Shown here piece by piece: positions 1-7,263 of a DNA stretch of 11,739 bases (its first letter is position 1; each line of letters opens with the position of its first letter). The translations under genes were made by a program, and so were the position numbers. Under the pieces are notes generated by a model that had not been told where the DNA came from, made no database searches, and was given only the letters and a program-made list of their open reading frames with translations. This DNA is from Bacteroidales bacterium. GTDB lineage: Bacteria; Bacteroidota; Bacteroidia; Bacteroidales; UBA1715. The stretch lies in contig JAISIO010000135.1 in NCBI GenBank assembly GCA_031262005.1, forward strand, positions 1 through 11,739, read 5' to 3'.

Positions 1-1194
1 CCATGGTTTTCAATTTTCAAAAAAAAAATAGGCGAAACCGAATATGGAATTGGTTGGCTGCCATTGGGCGGTTACTGTAAAATTGCAGGAATGGTTGATG
101 AGTCAATGGATACAAAACAATTGGCGTCAGAACCGAAAGAGTATGAATACCGTTCAAAAAAACTATGGCAACGATTTTTGATTATCTCAGGTGGCGTAAT
201 TTTCAATTTTATCTTTGCGCTTATAATTTTTTCCGGTATGCTCTATGTGTGGGGCGAAAGTTATTTACCGGTGCGAAATGCCTATTATGGAATTTATGCC
301 GACTCACTAGCTCAAACAATTGGATTACAAAGCGGCGACAAAATTCTGAGTATTGATGGCAAAGAACCTGAACGGTTTTCGGATATTATAGGAACAATAT
401 TACTTGACGATGCGCAAACTATTCATATCGACCGTAATGGAAAAGAACTTGATATTGCTATTCCTCCACAGTTCAATCGCCAGGTGATGGCTAATTTTGA
501 AACAAATCCGCAGACACTATTTATTACCGAATTTATACCGTTTTCTGTAGATTCGCTTATTCCGCAAAGCCCTGCAGAAAAAGCAGGTTTGCACACCGGC
601 GATAGAGTTATTGCAATAGATACTATAGCAACTCCTGCATTCATGGATTTTAGAAAATACGTAGGAAGATATGCGGGAAAAACCACCACTCTTACCGTTG
701 AGCGAAACGGTAAACAAGAAATTATTCCTATTACCATATCCAACACAGGAACAATCGGTGCGTATATCAAAGATCTGCGAGATATTTACACATACGAAAC
801 ACGAACATTTACCTTGCTTCAATCTATTCCTGCCGGTATTCGTTTGGGTGTTAATACACTTACTTTTTATGTAAAACAAATGAAATTAATTTTTACCAAA
901 GAAGGTTCTCGTCAAGTCGGTAGTTTTGTTTCTATGGGAAAACTCTATCCAAAAACATGGAATTGGATTGCATTTTGGGAATTAATGGCACTGTTTTCAA
1001 TCATTTTAGCGTTTATGAATATTTTGCCTATTCCTGCTCTCGACGGCGGACATTTGGCATTTTTGATTTATGAATTTTTTACAGGCAAAAAACCAAGCGA
1101 CCAATTCCTTATGAAAGCACAACAAGTGGGTATGACTATTGTGCTATTTATTTTTGTATACGCACTCCTTATGGACGTAGAACGACTATTCTAA
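1..1194 (+). CDS. rseP: RseP-type site-2 protease (M50 intramembrane zinc metalloprotease), 5'-truncated
   Basis: The frame is open from the first base, so the gene starts upstream of the window; 397 residues are visible. In this family the protein sits in the inner membrane and cuts the transmembrane segment of an anti-sigma factor after a first, periplasmic cleavage. Visible parts, numbered from window base 1, are a juxtamembrane stretch containing GWLPLGGYCKI (about residues 18-28), a hydrophobic segment with GGVIFNF (about 58-80), two PDZ domains (about 95-165 and 195-255), and a C-terminal membrane region with NILPIPALDGGH (about 340-351). The LDG aspartate supplies the third zinc ligand. 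The HExxH motif is not visible and should lie roughly 40-50 residues further upstream. Two PDZ domains match the Bacteroidota form, usually about 440-450 residues long. The stop codon faces that of the next gene across 11 bases, with no terminator between them. The identification is firm; the substrate is unknown. Confidence 0.95.
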   Translation, partial: PWFSIFKKKIGETEYGIGWLPLGGYCKIAGMVDESMDTKQLASEPKEYEYRSKKLWQRFLIISGGVIFNFIFALIIFSGMLYVWGESYLPVRNAYYGIYADSLAQTIGLQSGDKILSIDGKEPERFSDIIGTILLDDAQTIHIDRNGKELDIAIPPQFNRQVMANFETNPQTLFITEFIPFSVDSLIPQSPAEKAGLHTGDRVIAIDTIATPAFMDFRKYVGRYAGKTTTLTVERNGKQEIIPITISNTGTIGAYIKDLRDIYTYETRTFTLLQSIPAGIRLGVNTLTFYVKQMKLIFTKEGSRQVGSFVSMGKLYPKTWNWIAFWELMALFSIILAFMNILPIPALDGGHLAFLIYEFFTGKKPSDQFLMKAQQVGMTIVLFIFVYALLMDVERLF

Positions 1195-1205
1195 AGGAAA
1201 AACAA

Positions 1206-2360
1206 TCACTTAAACGCTTGCTCCAATTGCTGCAACGCTTGTTCAATCACCGATTGCGGGCTGGCAATATTTATTCGTTGAAATCCTTCACCTTCGGCAC
1301 CAAACATGGTTCCACTATTGAGCCATAATTTTGCGTCATGAATTATCTTCCGGTCAAGCTCTGCTTGCGTGAGTTGGTATGCAGCAAAATCTAACCACAA
1401 TAAATATGTAGCTTGTGTTTCTATAAGTTTTATTTCAGGCAATCGTATCGACAAAAAATCCTTTACCAAACTTATATTTCCCTCTAAATATGTTCGTAAT
1501 TCATTCAGCCACAGAGCCCCTTTAGTGTAAGCACTTTGACACGAAACCAAAGCAAGCGTATTCAACTGGTCGTAGCCGCTCCTATGGATTTCTGTTTTTA
1601 ATTTCGTGCGTAAATCTGCATTTTTCACAAAAATATTCGATGCTTGCAAACCTGCCAAGTTGAATGTTTTGCTTGGTGCTGTTGCCACAATTGCATTCTC
1701 GTTCAATGTACCGAAACACGTATGCGAATGCCCGCTCCACACAAAATCACAATGAATTTCATCAGAAACAATAATAACATTGTGCTGCGTACAAATTTCA
1801 TTCAAGCGTTCGAGTTCTTGACGTGTCCACACTCTACCTACCGGGTTATGCGGCGAACACAGAATAAAAAGTTTGACCTTGTTATTAATTATTTTCTGTT
1901 CAAAATCATCAAAATCAATAGTGTATTTTCCATCAACATACACAAGCGGATTGGTTACAAGTTGTCTATTATTTTCTTGTATCACACTGTAAAAAGGATA
2001 ATACACAGGTGTTTGTATCAGCACAGCATCAGTAGGTGCTGTCAAAGCCCGCACAATTTGAGCCAAAGCAAATACCACACCGGGCGATAGCACAATTTCG
2101 TTCGCAGAAACGTGGTAATTAAAGCGTGTTGCAAACCACTGCGTTACAGCATTATAATAATCGCCTTTCGGTTCGGAATAACCAAAAACTCCGTGTGCCA
2201 CAGCATGCTGAATATCGGTTAAAACTTCCTGCGGAGCAGAGAAATCCATATCGGCAACCCATAATGGTAAAAGTCCATTGGGTTTTCCTCGTTCGGCAGC
2301 AAAATCAAATTTTATAGAATTTGTGCCGTATCGGTTTACTATGGTATCAAAACTTGTCAT
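1206..2360 (-). CDS. patB: PatB/MalY-type C-S beta-lyase (PLP-dependent, aminotransferase fold I)
   Basis: Full-length 384-residue PLP enzyme of the MalY/PatB branch. These enzymes cleave the C-S bond of cystathionine or cysteine conjugates, releasing pyruvate, ammonia and a thiol; some members also regulate transcription. Family marks are the N-terminal LPLWVADMDF (31-40), CSPHNPVGRVW (168-178, with cofactor-contacting N172), SDEIHCDF (199-206, D200 pairing with the pyridine nitrogen), APSKTFNLAGLQ (228-239, K231 as the Schiff-base lysine) and R362 near the C terminus for substrate carboxylate binding. No signal peptide is present, so it should be cytoplasmic. The ATG at 2360 is directly followed by the conserved N terminus, so this start is preferred. 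It lies last in a run of - strand genes, 54 bases after the NA37 gene; that spacer carries a repeat and a palindrome. The exact substrate cannot be read from sequence; cystathionine beta-lyase activity is the default reading. Confidence 0.9.
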   Translation of the reverse strand: MTSFDTIVNRYGTNSIKFDFAAERGKPNGLLPLWVADMDFSAPQEVLTDIQHAVAHGVFGYSEPKGDYYNAVTQWFATRFNYHVSANEIVLSPGVVFALAQIVRALTAPTDAVLIQTPVYYPFYSVIQENNRQLVTNPLVYVDGKYTIDFDDFEQKIINNKVKLFILCSPHNPVGRVWTRQELERLNEICTQHNVIIVSDEIHCDFVWSGHSHTCFGTLNENAIVATAPSKTFNLAGLQASNIFVKNADLRTKLKTEIHRSGYDQLNTLALVSCQSAYTKGALWLNELRTYLEGNISLVKDFLSIRLPEIKLIETQATYLLWLDFAAYQLTQAELDRKIIHDAKLWLNSGTMFGAEGEGFQRINIASPQSVIEQALQQLEQAFK

Positions 2361-2384
2361 TAGTGATTAGAGTGTAGTGATTAG
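2361..2384. repeat. Tandem 10-bp direct repeat TAGTGATTAG (two copies, 14-bp period)
   Basis: TAGTGATTAG occurs at 2361-2370 and again exactly at 2375-2384, separated by AGTG. It lies directly upstream of the C-S lyase start codon, in its leader on the - strand. It may be a slippage product or a binding site; nothing in the sequence decides between these. Confidence 0.7.
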
Positions 2385-2398
2385 TAGTTGTACAACTA
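2385..2398. promoter_or_regulatory. Perfect 14-bp palindrome upstream of the C-S lyase gene, possible operator
   Basis: TAGTTGTACAACTA is its own reverse complement. It sits 25-38 bases upstream of the C-S lyase start codon, next to the tandem repeat. The short dyad form would fit a dimeric repressor site, but no adjacent regulator gene and no clear Bacteroidota -7 element accompany it. The dyad is seen; the function is inferred. Confidence 0.3.
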
Positions 2399-2414
2399 TT
2401 CTCTATTCACTAAA

Positions 2415-3461
2415 TTAGCTTTCTTCTTCAAAAAATACTCGGTAATATTTCATTTTACGATCATCGTCAAATCCTTTTTCAATGTAATCGGGTTTGGAGT
2501 GAACGTAGATGTGGAAATTTTTATCGAGTTTAATAATACTACGCACATATTTTTTTGATTTTTTCACCGCATCAGGCGAAATTTCAAATTCGCTACGAGC
2601 AGGAATTTCATATGCCTGTTCAAAATCGTACTTAAATTCATCAAACGATTCTATAATCTCAGGATTTTGCAATACAGTTTTTTTAAAATCGACTTCATCG
2701 TAAAACTCATTGTTTTTAAAATAGTTGTACGAATTATTCATAAAACCAATTTGTTCGTTTTTCTCCACATTATTTTTTTCGGTCAATACGGTTTCACTAA
2801 ACTCTTTACAAATTTGCAAAAAATTATTGGTCGCAAAATAATTGTCGGCAATAGGTTTTATGTTCAAAAAATAATCTGTCCAATACGGGCGTTCGGTTGC
2901 CTTAGTATTGTCTATCAGTTTAATGGCATATCCGGTTTCTTGGTTGATGTTAAAAATCAAACAACCTTTGTCCATTTTTTTTACATTAATTCCATCATTA
3001 TAATGCTCTACGCCAAAATTTCCGCCATCGGGGAAGACACGCATAAATGTGTCTTTACGTTCCGATTTAAAAATTCCCACAGCATTACACAATTCTTCGT
3101 TAAATTCGCAATTGCGAAAAAACACCACATACAATTCGCCCGGTTTGGTTTCCTCGTAACAAGCGGTGTCATAAAGCAATTCTGCCAATTTTTTCGATTC
3201 TTCAAAAAAACTTTGCGGAGTTTCAAATATTCGTGTAACGCAGTGCAAAGCAGAATTATCGCTCGAAGGCGTATCTAAATTAAATTGGTACATATCCAAT
3301 GCTTTGAACGGATTGAGGAAAAACGAATATAAAATATCGTGCGTAGCCTCATCGGTAATTTCAAATTCCGATTCCGAAAGCACAAAACCTTCGCCTTCGT
3401 GTTTACTGCCCACTTTGTGTATGGCAACTCGTTCTATGTGTGTTTGAGAATGGTCTATCAT
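2415..3461 (-). CDS. NA37-family nucleoid-associated protein (YejK/NdpA-like)
   Basis: 348-residue cytoplasmic protein. I recognise the 37-kDa nucleoid-associated family (NA37, represented by E. coli YejK/NdpA) in the form common in Bacteroidota. Supporting stretches are IHKVGSKHEGEGFVLSES near residues 13-30, the following FFLNPFKALDMYQF, GELYVVFFRNCEFNEELCNAVGIFKSERKDTFMRV around 107-141, and a late IKLDKNFHIYVHS segment. There is no signal peptide or membrane segment, and the composition is rich in acidic and aromatic residues. E. coli YejK is associated with the nucleoid, but its biochemical role is poorly defined, so no activity is assigned. The ATG at 3461 lies 13 bases after the stop of the preceding envelope-protein gene, implying co-transcription. 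That pairing of a cytoplasmic with an envelope protein looks positional rather than functional. Confidence 0.8.
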   Translation of the reverse strand: MIDHSQTHIERVAIHKVGSKHEGEGFVLSESEFEITDEATHDILYSFFLNPFKALDMYQFNLDTPSSDNSALHCVTRIFETPQSFFEESKKLAELLYDTACYEETKPGELYVVFFRNCEFNEELCNAVGIFKSERKDTFMRVFPDGGNFGVEHYNDGINVKKMDKGCLIFNINQETGYAIKLIDNTKATERPYWTDYFLNIKPIADNYFATNNFLQICKEFSETVLTEKNNVEKNEQIGFMNNSYNYFKNNEFYDEVDFKKTVLQNPEIIESFDEFKYDFEQAYEIPARSEFEISPDAVKKSKKYVRSIIKLDKNFHIYVHSKPDYIEKGFDDDRKMKYYRVFFEEES

Positions 3462-3474
3462 AATTACGTTGATT

Positions 3475-4494
3475 TTAAAATACGACGTTGAATGCTGCGC
3501 TGAGCATTAAGCCTCGTAGATTTTTGTTTTCTTTCATTATTGGCATAAAATAACCTGCTTTGCAGTCGAGCATTATATAGCGCGATTTGTATAATTCCAC
3601 GCCCAATTCCGGCTGAATATAAGCAAAATTTTCCGAACGGTCGGCACCTGTGGCATACACGTAACCAATCACATAACCTGTATATGGATTCAAAAATGTA
3701 CGATTGCCTCTGCCCAAATAGCGTGAATAAAAATCTTGTCCGAACGAAAACATAAACATATCGGAAAACTCATTGCCTTTCACTGCGTCCATGTTTTTGT
3801 AAATTCCCAAACCAAAGAATGATTTTCCTCGTGTCAGTATATATTTAAGACTGAAACCTTGATACAAGTGTTGTGAAAAATCTTCCAAAGGATTTTCTAC
3901 CCGTAATACGGTATATTCAAAACCGGGCATATTTACAAACGAAACTTTTGAACTTGTTGGAACAATAACATCGTCGGTGAGCGTAAGGTCAACGCTATAC
4001 AGTTGCTGTGGATTTTGCAAGCGTAATAATGAATTTTCTGCATCTTGCAATTGGTTCTCCAGCGATTGTAATTCGCGCCACAATTCTAAATACGATGTAG
4101 AAGAACTGTCGATTTTTCCTAAAATTTGTTCGTAATTTATTTTTCGCTGTTGTAAAAACGTTTCTTCACGTTGTTTTTCAAGAATTTTTTCGTTGTTGTT
4201 TGTACGTTTTTCAGTTCTATTATTCACCGTTCCCAACGTTTGTGAAAGCGAATCCAATATGTCAAAATCTTTTTTACTTAAATCAACTTTTATGCGTGTT
4301 TCGTTTTCCGAAAATCGCTGTTCTTCAACACAACATTCAATATTTTGCATAAAATTTCGCAATTTTTGCGAAGTTTGTGCATAATGGCTCGAAAGAATTT
4401 CAATGCGCACGGCTACCGTTTCGTTTGTTTGGTTTTGAGCTTGTACATTCCATACGGTACAAAGAATAAAAAATATTGAGATAAAAAACTTCAT
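3475..4494 (-). CDS. Secreted DUF4349-like coiled-coil protein with C-terminal beta-barrel-like domain
   Basis: I chose the ATG at 4494 (339 residues). It begins a clear signal peptide, MKFFISIFFILCTVWNVQAQ, with cleavage after AQA, and avoids overlap with the upstream epimerase gene; an in-frame ATG at 4548 lies inside that gene. Residues about 26-175 follow the DUF4349 layout: a strand-rich opening, KKDFDILDSLSQTLGTV (74-90), a charged helical stretch (about 92-160) with ELWRELQSLENQLQDAE, and a closing YSVDLTLTDD (166-175). DUF4349 proteins usually end in a single membrane helix; this one does not. Instead, residues about 200-339 alternate aromatic and small residues in strand-like blocks and end in NVVF, as in small outer-membrane barrels. 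The mature protein is probably in the outer membrane with the coiled coil in the periplasm. It sits 29 bases after the epimerase gene. The DUF4349 link is by eye, and the function is unknown. Confidence 0.75.
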   Translation of the reverse strand: MKFFISIFFILCTVWNVQAQNQTNETVAVRIEILSSHYAQTSQKLRNFMQNIECCVEEQRFSENETRIKVDLSKKDFDILDSLSQTLGTVNNRTEKRTNNNEKILEKQREETFLQQRKINYEQILGKIDSSSTSYLELWRELQSLENQLQDAENSLLRLQNPQQLYSVDLTLTDDVIVPTSSKVSFVNMPGFEYTVLRVENPLEDFSQHLYQGFSLKYILTRGKSFFGLGIYKNMDAVKGNEFSDMFMFSFGQDFYSRYLGRGNRTFLNPYTGYVIGYVYATGADRSENFAYIQPELGVELYKSRYIMLDCKAGYFMPIMKENKNLRGLMLSAAFNVVF

Positions 4495-4523
4495 AACAAA
4501 GGATAAAAATAAATAAAAAAATG

Positions 4524-5498
4524 TTATTTGTGAATTGATTGAAACCACTCAACGGTTCTATCAATTCCTTCTTTTACAGTGATTTGCGGAGTGTAATTCA
4601 AAAGTCTATGTGCTTTTTCAATCGAAGCACACGAATGCAGAATATCGCCTTGTCGAGCTGCCGTGTATTGCGGTTGAATGGTGCTGATTTCTTCGTCAAA
4701 TTCTGCTAATTTTTCAATCATATACTGCGTAAGCGTAGTTAAATCAATAGAATCGCCACAGGCTATATTAATATGTTCGTGCAAGGAATCAAATTCGGCG
4801 GTTGCTGCAAGTAAATTGGCATACACCACATTTGCTACGTATGTAAAATCACGCGATTGCGTGCCATCACCATAAATCACAGGATTTTTGTGTTGCCGTA
4901 GCAAAGCAATGAATTTCGGAATAACCGCTGCATAAGCCCCTTCGGGATTTTGATATGGTCCGAACACATTGAAATAACACAAACCGATAGTTTTTATTCC
5001 GTAGGTACGAGAAAAAACCTGCGCAAACAAATCATTTGCCTGCTTAGTTACTGCATAGGGCGAAAGTAAATTCCCTTTTCTATTTTCCACTTTCGGCGAA
5101 TAATCGGCATCACCGTAGGTAGACGATGAACTTGCGTAAATAAAACGTTCAACGCCTGCATTTTTCGCAGCAGTGAGCATATTCACAAAACCCATAACAT
5201 TGATTTCGGTAGTTGTAATAGGATTTTCAATAGAACGCGGAACCGAACCAAGCGCAGCTTCGTGATATACAATGTGTGTGCCTTGCACCACAGCGTTACA
5301 TTCATTGAGATTACGAATATCGCCTTTGACAAAAGAAAACTTCGGATTTGCAAAAAATCGCTCAATATTCACTTCACTACCAGTAAGCAAATTATCAAAA
5401 CACAGCACTTCGTTGTTATGCAATAGTAGTGCTTCAATTAGGTGCGAGCCTATAAATCCGGCTCCTCCGGTAACTACTATGCGTTTATTTGAAATCAT
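4524..5498 (-). CDS. NAD-dependent UDP-N-acetylhexosamine 4-epimerase, WbpP/TviC type (extended SDR)
   Basis: 324-residue extended short-chain dehydrogenase/reductase. The N-terminal TGGAGFIGSH (10-19) is the Rossmann NAD-binding loop. SSSSTYGD (123-130) supplies the catalytic serine region, and Y148 and K152 in SPYAVTK form the YxxxK dyad. ALGSVPRSIENPITT (82-96), YFNVFGPYQNPEGAYAAVIPK (175-195) and DGTQSRDFTYV (211-221) resemble WbpP/TviC-type enzymes, which interconvert UDP-GlcNAc and UDP-GalNAc (or the uronic acids) for surface polysaccharides. It is cytoplasmic. The ATG at 5498 opens directly onto the Rossmann strand, so the start is secure. No glycosyltransferases or other polysaccharide genes are in the window, so it is not inside a visible capsule or O-antigen cluster. 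Substrate choice among UDP-GlcNAc, UDP-GlcNAcA and UDP-Glc is not settled by sequence alone. Confidence 0.88.
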   Translation of the reverse strand: MISNKRIVVTGGAGFIGSHLIEALLLHNNEVLCFDNLLTGSEVNIERFFANPKFSFVKGDIRNLNECNAVVQGTHIVYHEAALGSVPRSIENPITTTEINVMGFVNMLTAAKNAGVERFIYASSSSTYGDADYSPKVENRKGNLLSPYAVTKQANDLFAQVFSRTYGIKTIGLCYFNVFGPYQNPEGAYAAVIPKFIALLRQHKNPVIYGDGTQSRDFTYVANVVYANLLAATAEFDSLHEHINIACGDSIDLTTLTQYMIEKLAEFDEEISTIQPQYTAARQGDILHSCASIEKAHRLLNYTPQITVKEGIDRTVEWFQSIHK

Positions 5499-5693
5499 AA
5501 AGCTAAATTAATAATGCAAAGAATATCTGAAGTAAACAGTATATTTAACTTTTTTTCTATTTTGCATTGTTACGCAAAAATAATAAAAATCCCGAAACGA
5601 TTATTTGTTTCGGGAGTTTTTCCTCTGAACACTTACATTCATTTACGATTAATGATTCACGTAAATTGGAACGTTATTGCATCATCTTCTAAA
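5499..5693. other. Intergenic region between rny and the epimerase gene
   Basis: 195 bases without a supported gene. It contains the rny terminator and a weaker AT-rich inverted repeat, ATTTACG (5641-5647) with CGTAAAT (5660-5666), inside the rny 3' untranslated region. The promoter of the epimerase operon must lie in about 5499-5584. The closest match to TAnnTTTG there is TATTCTTTG on the - strand at 5524-5516, which has one extra base, so I do not call it. Confidence 0.6.
5585..5615 (-). terminator. Intrinsic terminator downstream of rny
   Basis: A perfect 9-bp stem TCCCGAAAC/GTTTCGGGA (5590-5598 with 5607-5615) with an 8-base loop. On the - strand it is followed by five Ts (5589-5585) and more AT-rich sequence. 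It lies about 80 bases after the RNase Y stop codon and ends the zapA-rny transcription block. The + strand also has GTTTTT after the stem, but no + strand gene ends nearby. Confidence 0.85.
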
Positions 5694-7232
5694 TTACTTC
5701 GCATAATTCACCGCCCTCGTTTCACGAATAACAGTAATTTTTACTTGTCCCGGATAGGTTATCTCTTCTTGTATACGTTTTGCTATATTCATCGACAATA
5801 CTTCGGTTTCACTGTCGGATACTTTTTCGGCACCAACAATTACACGCAATTCACGTCCTGCTTGTATTGCGTATGTTTTCAACACACCATTGTACGACAG
5901 CGCAATATTTTCAAGATCTTTCAATCGCTTAATGTACGATTCCACAATTTCGCGACGTGCACCCGGACGAGCACCCGAAATAGCATCACACACCTGCACT
6001 ATCGGTGCTATGAGTGTTTCCATTTCCATTTCCTCGTGGTGAGCACCTATGGCATTGCAAATATCAGGACGTTCTTTGAATTTTTCTGCCAAACGCATAC
6101 CCGAAAGTGCGTGTGGTAATTCATCATCTTCCTCCACCACTTTTCCAATATCGTGGAGTAATCCCGCACGTTTTGCCGATTTCGCATTCAAACCAAGTTC
6201 CGCAGCCATTATACCGCAGAGTTTCGCTGTTTCTTTGGAGTGTTGCAACAAATTCTGTCCATACGACGAACGATATTTCATACGTCCGATATAGCGAATC
6301 AATTCAGGGTGTAAACCGTGTACACCTAAGTCAATAGTAACTCTTTTACCTGTTTCTATAATTTCTTCTTCAACTTGCTTTCGAGTTTTCTCCACAACCT
6401 CTTCAATACGAGCCGGATGTATACGTCCGTCGGTAACTAATTGATGCAACGCAAGGCGAGCAATTTCACGGCGCACAGGGTCGAATCCCGATAAAATAAT
6501 AGCCTCGGGAGTATCGTCCACCACAATTTCTATACCAGTAGCTGCTTCCAAAGCGCGAATGTTTCGTCCTTCACGTCCAATAATTCTACCTTTTACCTCA
6601 TCGTTATCAATATGGAATATTGAAACCGAATTTTCGGCAACGTGTTCGGTGGCTGTGCGTTGAATGGTTTGAACAACTATTTTTTTCGCTTCTTTATTGG
6701 CTGTCATTTTCGCTTCTTCCATTATTTCGTTTATCAACGACATTGCTTCGGTTTTTGCCTCAGCTTTCAACGAATCCACTAACTGCTCTTTTGCTTCGGC
6801 AGCCGAAAGTCCCGAAATTGTTTCCAATTGCTCCACTTGACGTTTATGTGCTTTTTCCAATTCTTCGGTTTTGCGTTCAGCAACCTGAAATTGCGCATTC
6901 AAATGTTCTTTTTGTGTTTCAAGTTCTTTTTGTTTGCGTTGCAAATCTTCTTGTTTTTGGCGAATACTGTCCTCTTTTTGTTTGATTCGATTTTCGTCTT
7001 GCGACACTTTTTGATTACGTGCATTCACTGCTTTTTCGTGCTCGCTTTTGAGTTGCAAAAAATTTTCTTTTGCCTGCAGCATCTTTTCTTTTTTTATAAC
7101 TTCAGCCTCTTTTTCGGCTTCGCTAATCAGTGTGGTAATCCTATTTTTCAACGCTACTTTTTGAATAGCAAAAGCAGCCCCTCCTCCTACGATTAAGCCA
7201 ACCACGGTACAAATAATTGTTGTTATTCCCAT
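5694..7232 (-). CDS. rny: Ribonuclease Y (membrane-anchored endoribonuclease)
   Basis: 512 residues, the normal length. RNase Y starts mRNA decay by endonucleolytic cleavage at the inner face of the membrane. In order: one N-terminal transmembrane helix (about 4-24), a long highly charged coiled coil (about 30-185), a KH RNA-binding domain with GRIIGREGRN (215-224) and DDTPEAIILSGFDPVRREIA, and an HD metal-dependent phosphohydrolase domain. HD landmarks are H331, H360-D361 (LLHDIGK), the H398-H399 pair and D416 (VCDAISGARPGARRE). The C-terminal portion ending in VIRETRAVNYAK is typical. The ATG at 7232 immediately precedes the membrane helix. It is downstream of zapA and the structured RNA and ends at a clear terminator. 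There is no SD sequence, as usual in this phylum. All catalytic parts are intact. Confidence 0.98.
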   Translation of the reverse strand: MGITTIICTVVGLIVGGGAAFAIQKVALKNRITTLISEAEKEAEVIKKEKMLQAKENFLQLKSEHEKAVNARNQKVSQDENRIKQKEDSIRQKQEDLQRKQKELETQKEHLNAQFQVAERKTEELEKAHKRQVEQLETISGLSAAEAKEQLVDSLKAEAKTEAMSLINEIMEEAKMTANKEAKKIVVQTIQRTATEHVAENSVSIFHIDNDEVKGRIIGREGRNIRALEAATGIEIVVDDTPEAIILSGFDPVRREIARLALHQLVTDGRIHPARIEEVVEKTRKQVEEEIIETGKRVTIDLGVHGLHPELIRYIGRMKYRSSYGQNLLQHSKETAKLCGIMAAELGLNAKSAKRAGLLHDIGKVVEEDDELPHALSGMRLAEKFKERPDICNAIGAHHEEMEMETLIAPIVQVCDAISGARPGARREIVESYIKRLKDLENIALSYNGVLKTYAIQAGRELRVIVGAEKVSDSETEVLSMNIAKRIQEEITYPGQVKITVIRETRAVNYAK

Positions 7233-7263
7233 TGTTTAAATTTAGTTTGTAATTAATATATAT

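Noticed and set aside
64..1194. RseP start at the TTG codon at 64
   Set aside because: The frame is open to base 1 and the upstream residues (GETEYGIGW) are family-conserved, so the gene is truncated by the window edge and 64 is internal.
2667..3278. 203-codon open frame on the + strand
   Set aside because: It is antisense to the NA37 gene and rich in F, I and K from AT-rich coding on the other strand; no domain is recognisable.
4495..4548. Longer start for the DUF4349-like protein at 4548
   Set aside because: It would place 18 extra residues before a perfect signal peptide and overlap the end of the epimerase gene.
5516..5524. TATTCTTTG as the -7 element of the epimerase promoter
   Set aside because: It has three instead of two bases between TA and TTTG and no well-spaced TTTG at -33.
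5514..6119. 201-codon open frame on the + strand
   Set aside because: It runs antisense to rny and through its terminator hairpin, has biased F/H/Y/R composition typical of a shadow frame, and resembles no family.
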